Shown here in pieces: positions 8,505 to 14,298 of a stretch of 14,298 nucleotides of DNA. Made by a program: the position numbers and the translations under genes. Within the stretch, counting starts at the first letter, position 1. Each line of letters starts with the position of its first letter. The DNA is taken from contig BCLD01000011.1 of NCBI GenBank assembly GCA_001600875.1, positions 893,614 to 907,911 of the forward strand. The letters are read 5' to 3'. Below the pieces are notes generated by a model. It did no database searches. It saw only the letters and a program-made list of their open reading frames with translations, and was not told where the DNA came from. This stretch comes from Solicoccozyma terricola (taxonomy: Eukaryota > Basidiomycota > Tremellomycetes > Filobasidiales > Piskurozymaceae).

Positions 8505-10395
8505 ATGATTGCCTCTGCTGTCGTCGCTCTTGCCACTGTCGTCGCCGTCACCTCGGCGGTGAGCGTGCAGACCTTTGAACCTCCCGCAGCCTGCCCCACC
8601 TGCACTTCTGGCAACTAGTGAGTCCCGCCGAGGTGTAAAGTGCGCGCGCAGGAGAGCAGCTGAACATGAGCTGTTCGTATCAGTACCGGTCAGAACAATG
8701 GCTCTCTTCCTGTTCAGAACCGAGTGAAGGGGAAGGCGTACTCTAGGTTCACCCAGATCTGGCTCGAGGTCCGTGGATGTCCAAGTCCGTTCCTATTCAC
8801 AAGCTCATCTTTGGCGCATTTTATACCCGTCACAGAACACCGACTTCTCCGCTGCTCAGGCCTCGCAGACATTTCAGCAGCTAGCTGCTCAGGGCATCTT
8901 GCTCACCAACTACAACGGTGTCACTCATCCTTCCGAGCCGAATTATGTCGCTTCAATCGCCGGTGACTTTTTCGGTATGGGAGATGACAGTGAGTAACCG
9001 GTGGGCTCTCCCGTACCAAAAGATACCGTCTCACACATACATCGCAGACTTCTACGCGCTGCCTAAGAACGTATCCACCATGGTCGACCTCTTGGAGGCT
9101 AAGAACATCTCGTGGGCCACCTACCAAGAGAACCAGCCGTACATTGGATTCCAGGGTGATTATTCTCAGACTAACTACCTTAACACTTCATCTACCGCTC
9201 CATACACCTACTACAAGCGCAAGCATAACCCCTTTATCATCGCGGACTCGATTGCTAGTGTCCCAGAAAGGATGAACAGGATCAGGAACTTGTAAGCGGT
9301 GGCACGGGCCGGGATTGCTCGGTCAGCCATTCTCCTGCTAATCATTGATATCGGTGACAGCAATGACTTTGCTGCCGATGTCAACGCCTCTGCACTGCCT
9401 AGCTATGTATTCATCACCCCAAACTTGGTCAACGATGCTCGTGAGTGTACTTTTCCGAACGTTGCACTCACACAAGAATTCTCACTCGAAAGGTCATGCT
9501 CTCAGACGACACCGACGTCACCTTCGTCTCCGCCTGGCTCGAGTATTTCTTGGTTCCCCTCCTCCAAAACCCCAACTTCAACGACAACGAGACCCTCATT
9601 CTTCTGACCTTTGATGAAAACGAGAGCTACAGTGACCGAAACACCGTCTAGTGAGTCGCAATTACATGGCATATGATACATTCCGTATACCCAACCTGTT
9701 GTCTTTTCCCAGCACCGTCCTTCTCGGTGGCGCTGTCTCCGCCTACAAGGGTACCACCGACAACACCTTTTACACCCACTATTCTGGCATGTCTTCCGTT
9801 CAAAATAACTGGGGTCTCGGTTCACTCGGTCGACAGGATACCAACATGACCGTCGCGCAGGTGTTCCAATTCCAGGCTAACATGACCGGGTACCGGAACG
9901 TTGCACCTACCGAGGACCCATTGACGAACTTGACCGGCGTCTTCCCGGGCGTTTGCAACCCCGCTATGTGGGTTCCAGTCACCGCCCCAAACGTGAGTGG
10001 AGGGGGGTTTTTTTTGGAGGTTTCAGAGGGCGCCTTCTTCGCCTTCGCCCCTTGCTTACGATGGTGTTTTCTCCCTATAGGTCTCTGCTATTGGTGCCGG
10101 AAATGGATCCGTTTTCACCTTCAACATCACCTCCAACGTCAGCCTTGCCAACTTCCCCGCAATGAACCTCACCGCCCTCAACATCACGGACCCTATCACC
10201 TCCCCGCCCAACTACACCCCGACTTACGGGAACCTGAACGCTACCAACACCACCAGCGGTGCCATGGGTTCAGCTTCAGCTTCCTCGACTGGCGGGAGTT
10301 CTACCGCAAGTTCTGGCGCCGAGGGAAGAGTGGTTGCTGCCGGTGCTGGTGTGGTTGCTCTGATGATCGTCGCCTCTGGTGCTTTGTTGAACTAG
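8505..10395 (+). CDS. Secreted acid phosphatase / phosphoesterase-family protein, probably GPI-anchored
   Basis: Eight exons: 8505-8617, 8684-8768, 8836-8989, 9048-9291, 9361-9440, 9506-9650, 9713-9992, 10081-10395. They sum to 1416 nt, 471 aa, all phases matching. The N-terminus is a signal peptide (Ala/Val-rich core within residues 1-19). The body carries marks of the phosphoesterase family (PF04185, alkaline-phosphatase fold) in its fungal acid-phosphatase branch: WLENTDFS (64-71), THPSEPNY (96-103), KHNPF, TPN..NDAHDT and LTFDEN (259-264). Several NxT/S sites suggest N-glycosylation. A Ser/Gly/Ala-rich stretch precedes a hydrophobic C-terminal tail (about 449-471), which fits a GPI-attachment signal. 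The likely role is release of phosphate from organic esters at the cell surface. Intron 7 (9993-10080) contains a G6T8 run. Confidence 0.95.
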
Positions 10396-10551
10396 GGCCG
10401 TATCTGCGTGTCTCCGTAGATGGATTAAAATAACAGCAGGGCTGTTGCCACCAAGGCCACTCCTAAAGGATGTCATAATATTACGTCGTGTATACGATGT
10501 TCACCCGTAGAAAGTATTCGAATTGTCTCGTACATTAGACTTACCCATACC

Positions 10552-11110
10552 TTGAGCCAGCGTATAGTACGGGCATCCGTCGTGCAGTCCGGCACCTATC
10601 AGTATGATCTCAAGACGACCTTGCGGAAGCTGGAAAGGTTAGTTGACGTTGCGGCATCGCGCCGCGGGTTGCATTGCCCCGAGGCGATGTGATCTGGATG
10701 TCACGAGAGACGTGAGTATGAGAGTGAGCAGCCCTTTGAATATCACAGGAGGCTACGCTCGCGGTCGGAACTTTGGGTGCTTCATTGCCAGTGGCACTCG
10801 ATCTGAACAAGGACGTCATGAGTACGAAGCATATCGCGGCTCTGCAATGGAAGTACCTGGACCTGCTGTATCGCAGATTGAGTATATTACAATTCCATTC
10901 GACATCTTCCTGGTGGTCCGGGTGATCGAAAGGGGAGGGGGACGTTATACTGCTCGGTAATTTGGTAAGACCCCGGATCTTTGCCTGACTGCCTGGCCCT
11001 CCCATCAGCTCATGCCGCCGGCTGCCGAAACACGAGTATGAAGCTCAGGTCCCGACCATACCGAGCTGTGCGCGTTCCGCCAAGTTTTCGGCCGAGTCCG
11101 CCTTATCAGA
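10552..11110 (+). pseudogene. Nitrilase relic
   Basis: Pieces of a nitrilase (Glu-Lys-Cys carbon-nitrogen hydrolase) appear in order but in different frames. Frame 1, 10552-10689: IVRASVVQSGTYQYDL, KLERLVDVAASR and CPEAM with the catalytic Glu. A likely 60-nt intron follows (10689-10748). Frame 2, 10748-10948: GGYARGRNFG, ASGTRSEQGRHEYEAY, AMEVPGPAV and LVVRVIERGGG. One base is missing in a G run near 10946, then TLYCSVI. A 44-nt intron (10965-11008) leads to LMPPAAE, then TGA (11039-11041), probably where Trp stood, SGPDHT and VFGRV (11085-11099). The HRK segment with the catalytic Lys and the Cys-Trp-Glu segment are not found, nor is the C-terminal third. No ATG precedes the first piece. 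Intact nitrilases hydrolyse nitriles to acids and ammonia; this copy cannot. Confidence 0.8.
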
Positions 11111-11258
11111 CAGCTGCTTCTACGCGCAGGTTGCTTGCCACAAGTATTTCGCAGAGAAATCGAGTCAAATCGTTTACAATAACCAAAACGATAAAGAACG
11201 TCTAGAACATCAGCTGGCATTGCACGCAGTCTTGCCATTCTCACCGCGTCCACTGGCT

Positions 11259-13019
11259 ATGCGATCGTTCAAATTCCAGCTCACGGTCCTGCTCGCCTGC
11301 AGGCTCGTTGAGCCAATCTCTTTCACCGTCCTATTCCCATTCGTCAACTCGATGGTGGAAGATCTCTTGCCGGACTTGCCCAAGTCTTCGGTAGGAAGGT
11401 ACTCTGGAACTCTGGAAAGCGTCTTTTCCCTCAGCTCCTTTTTGTGCATGTACAACTGGGGCAAGCTGTCGGACAGGGTTGGAAGGAGACCGATCATGAT
11501 GTGCGGGCTGATGGGCCTTAGTTTCAGCTTGATAATGTTCGGACTGAGTAGCAGTATCTGGTGGGCAATGGCTGCGAGGATAATGAGTTAGTGGGTTTTT
11601 CAACTCCTGATTTGAGGCTACATGCTGAAGAAGAATTATCTGTCAGCTGGTGCCCTATGCGGGAATGCAAGTACCTCGCTTTCATCATCCGTTCCATTGA
11701 TGCTAAACTCGACACCTCACAGGCGTCAGTACTCCGTGCGGCTCTCGGAGAAATCACGGATGCCTCCAACGAAGGGTGGGTATATCCTCTCTGGAGTATC
11801 AGCTGGGATCTGTCCATCATCATAGGACCTCTGATTGGGTCCACACTGTCGAATCCCGCCAAGCAGTATCCCAACTCTTCGTTTGGTCAGATTCCTCTTT
11901 TCAAGACGTTTCCGTACCTTCCGCCCTGCTTATTCGTGGCCGCCTTGGCCTGGATCTCCCTCCTGATGGCTGCATTGTTGTTTAAGGAGGTGAGGGCGTG
12001 CCTTCCCCCCAGCGTCGGACACGTGTTAACCTGCCCAACCTCGACAGACCCTCGACGCATCAAAGAAGGACGAGATTCGGGAGCCAAATGAAAACACCTC
12101 CCTGATTTCTGGAGCGGACGACGAAGCAGCCAAAAGGGAGGTGGCAGAGGAGATGGGCATTTTCAAGCTACTGCAGATACCCGCCGTCAAGCACGTCTTG
12201 ATCTCAAACTTTCGTGAGTGGTGGACCAGGATGCGATTCCGAGTTTTCCTGAGAGATTTTTGTTCTAGTCATGTGCTTCATCTCCCTGTCATTTGATACT
12301 GGCTTCATACTCTTCGCCTACTCTGAGCCCAAGCTCGGTGGTATCGGCCTCTCCCCCAGCTCAATCGCTGGTTGTCTTTCCCTTCGAGGCGCCAGCTCGA
12401 TCGTTCTCTCCCTCCTGGTGTTCCCCATCGCACAACGCAAGTTTGGCACACAACCACTCTACCGCTTCTTTACGGCCTGCTGGGTCCCACTGTTCGTAAT
12501 ATTACCTGTCATGAACGCCATGGTTAGCAAGGGCGATACCAAATGGGTGGTGGATGGCTCATTGACCGGCCTTTGGTGGATCATGGCGCCGACGATGTTG
12601 GTGTACACTTTTGCCGATCTGGGATTTCCGTGAGTGGAGAAACAATCTCCATACATGTCTCGTGCTGACAGCATGCACTCAGTCTCAACATGCTGGCACT
12701 CAACGCATCCGCTCCTTCCCCTGCCGTCCTCGGTGTTCTGAATGGCGTGGGCATGAGCGTGGGTTCGCTTGCGCGATCGATGGGTCCAGCAACGGTTGGG
12801 TGAGTTTGTGCAAAGCATCGGGGCCGCCCCCAGCTGAAGAAGTCTCCTTCCCCTGCGCACAGATGGTTATACAGCGTCTCTGTCGAAAGGCGATTCCCTA
12901 TCGTATGGCTAGCTCATGCCAGCGTGGCGATGGTTGCAGCCGTACAAGCGTGGTGGGTCAAGGGTCGAGCAGAACAAAAGGTCAGGGAGGACGAGACAGA
13001 TGGGAGGACGTATACCTAG
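11259..13019 (+). CDS. MFS transporter (ZIFL/YCR023C-like DHA1 type)
   Basis: Seven exons: 11259-11586, 11647-11666, 11723-11989, 12048-12213, 12269-12629, 12683-12799, 12863-13019; 1416 nt, 471 aa. The first helix region reads CRLVEPISFTVLFPFVNSM, a hallmark of fungal transporters near yeast YCR023C and plant ZIFL proteins. MFS motif A is WGKLSDRVGRRP (67-78), and ALGEITDASNEG and APSPAVLGVLNGVGMS follow. A charged central loop (about 206-245) splits the usual two six-helix halves. Intron 2 is best read as GC-AG, giving GNASVLRAALGEITD; a GT-AG alternative (intron 11671-11729) also keeps frame but shortens this by one residue. The N-terminus is short for the family, so an upstream exon may be missing. 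The frame is open a little upstream of 11259, with an acceptor-like AG near 11229. The substrate is unknown; export of small molecules or metal chelates is typical of relatives. Confidence 0.92.
11667..11722 (+). other. Probable GC-AG intron in the MFS gene
   Basis: The donor is GCAAGT, the exact consensus of minor GC-AG introns. A CTAAAC branch-like site lies at 11703-11708 and the acceptor CACAG ends at 11722 (56 nt). It restores the family-typical spacing between GN and LGEITD. It is preceded by a 20-nt exon. Confidence 0.65.
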
Positions 13020-13054
13020 ATATACCATAGACATGATGGATTTGCGTTGTACTC

Positions 13055-14227
13055 TTACACGTCTCGTCCTCGATTTTCCGCCCACCTCATATGATCGGGT
13101 AGATCAGCAAGATCTTTGGATGGAGGACCCGGTCGTCCAGAGCCTCCCGGATCACCTTGTCCTGGACGCCACTGCCAGGCCTTTTGGTTTGCCGTGGAAA
13201 GCTGGTCACAAACACACTTCAAGGTCCAGCAAGCGGTGCGAAGCAAGCCATGTCACCCATCTTGCTCTTGAGCATATCAGCAATATAGCTCCCCACGATG
13301 GGGAGGGTGTGGAACGAATGCCTAGACCGCGACGAGTTTGGTCAAAAGAAGGCAGTCTCGCACAGGTCTTGTACCGCCACTCACCCGCTGTGTCCTGAAG
13401 CGAGATGCATGTTCTCCCACCTTGGGTCCTCGCACATCAGCCAGTTCGCATCATGTGTATCTGTAATCCGTCGCAGGGTTCAAGCAGCGCTTCGATGTGA
13501 CTTTTGCTTAGGAGAACCATTGCCTGTACACCAGCAAATCTTGCGATCTATAATCTCCCTCCCGACGAGACCAGGCAACAGCCGGCTGATCAATCGCCGT
13601 ATATTATCATAGCTCCCTTCTGGCATTGTATCACTTGGGTGAACGCCGTGGCTCCTAGGAACGCTGATCGTTTGCTCCGATGTGTGGCACCGAATGGTTT
13701 TCATAGGCAAGTTTCGAGTGAACCCTGGGAATTTCATTGCATAGCTTCATGATCCCGTTTTCTCGAGGTGGTTCAAAGAAAGAATCCCTGGGAATGGTGG
13801 GTTGAGATTTTTGATCAGCTTCGAAATGGGAGAGACGTTGGAGGTTGTCGTGCGACGCGAACGAGGACGTACAAGCTCTTCAATCGTACACTACCGTACA
13901 TCCCTTGAAGAATTCGCATTCCTGGTCTGTCAGTTTCAAAATGTCCTATAATCCAACACTTTGATTCGCATTGCCCTTGGAGGTCAATGAGTCTTTGTGT
14001 GGTGATTCTTTTTTTTTTTTTTTTTTTTTTTTTTTGGGGGGGGCTCAATTGGTTTGAAATCTGCAGAGGAAAGGAAATAATCCGCAAAAAAGCAATCTCA
14101 CGACGGTAACCATGCTCCAGCGCACATGATGGCTCTATCAGTGAGTATGCGTGATCCATCCTCCATCTCCATCCCGATACACTGCTGTCCATTATCAGAT
14201 AGAAACGGCCGCTTGAATGTTCCTCCT
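13055..14227 (-). pseudogene. Fructosyl-amino-acid / sarcosine-oxidase-like FAD enzyme, decayed (5' end outside window)
   Basis: Read from high to low coordinates, exon-like pieces are 14102-14227, 13873-13992, 13530-13787, 13385-13460, 13257-13321 and 13055-13201, separated by normal GT-AG introns. Diagnostic strings: MCAGAWLP, LIDLQGQCESKCW, KLTDQECEFFKG, ENGIMKLCNE, ISVPRSHGVHPSDT, KICWYT (the Cys matching the covalent-FAD residue of relatives), SGHSGHSFHTLPIVGSY, AWQWRPGQGDP and KDLADLP. Five extra single bases break the frame, at about 13940, 13885, 13778, 13732 and 13257. Piece lengths agree: two extra bases each in the second and third, one in the fifth. Relatives oxidise N-substituted amino acids such as fructosyl or sarcosine types, releasing H2O2. 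The stop TAA (13055-13057) lies 36 bp from the transporter's stop, convergent. Either a pseudogene or locally poor sequence. Confidence 0.82.
14009..14043 (-). repeat. T27G8 run (C8A27 on the sense strand) inside an intron
   Basis: On the plus strand there are 27 T followed by 8 G. It lies within the intron 13993-14101 of the flavoenzyme relic, so its sense strand reads C8A27, ending 16 nt before the acceptor. Removing the 35 bases leaves a 74-nt intron, normal for this window. Confidence 0.9.
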
Positions 14228-14268
14228 CTGTGGGTGGGGTGATGGAGATGATAAGGGACCGTCCGGAA

Positions 14269-14290
14269 GGGGGGGGGGGGGGGGGGGGGG
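14269..14290 (-). repeat. G22 run (C22 on the sense strand) in a probable intron
   Basis: Twenty-two G on the plus strand near the right edge. On the sense strand of the flavoenzyme relic this is C22, 40 nt before the acceptor CCCACAG that opens the exon at 14227. The donor lies beyond the window, so intron placement is inferred. Confidence 0.85.
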
Positions 14291-14298
14291 TTCGCGCG

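Noticed and set aside
9501..9512. Acceptor at CGAAAG (9491) for phosphatase exon 6
   Set aside because: It breaks the frame; using CTCAG at 9505 gives NDAHDTDVTF, the conserved family motif.
13815..14192. Minus-strand ORF of 125 codons with a polylysine run
   Set aside because: The lysines come from the A27 run in an intron; the true coding pieces lie in this and other frames of the flavoenzyme relic.

Overview
The window reads as nuclear DNA of a fungus, most likely a basidiomycete and plausibly a tremellomycete yeast. The four best genes are each cut by 6 to 11 short introns (42-88 nt). Donors are mostly GTGAGT-like and many introns carry CTGAC or CTAAC-like branch sites. The families (multicopper oxidase, GPI-type acid phosphatase, ZIFL/YCR023C-like MFS transporter, CAMK-like kinase) are typical of fungi. 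The taxonomic placement is inference; introns were placed by eye from splice sites, reading phase and conserved protein motifs.

Layout, left to right. 1-426 (+): 3' end of a gene encoding RDG[FY]T pentapeptide repeats. 427-929: no firm gene, with a 21-C tract. About 930-2835 (+): a leucine-rich, F-box-type protein whose second placed intron holds a 70-base C run. 3021-4734 (-): Ser/Thr kinase, nine exons including one of 13 nt. 5067-7775 (-): complete twelve-exon multicopper oxidase with an N-terminal membrane anchor. 7776-8504: divergent promoter region with a TATA box and three CACGTT motifs, overlapping a coding-like minus-strand relic. 8505-10395 (+): secreted, probably GPI-anchored acid phosphatase, eight exons. 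10552-11110 (+): nitrilase relic. 11259-13019 (+): MFS transporter, seven exons, one intron best read as GC-AG. 13055-14227 and on past the right edge (-): relic of a fructosyl-amino-acid/sarcosine-oxidase-like flavoenzyme with five +1 frameshifts.

Functionally, the oxidase and the phosphatase are divergently arranged and both face the cell exterior, so they may share promoter elements. The most unexpected result is in the apparently empty DNA on either side of the transporter. It holds two broken nitrogen-metabolism enzymes, a nitrilase and an FAD amine oxidase, that short-ORF calling misses. A second theme is long homopolymer C tracts, always on the sense strand of the nearest gene and in three of four cases inside introns. 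These could be a real intron feature or an assembly artefact.
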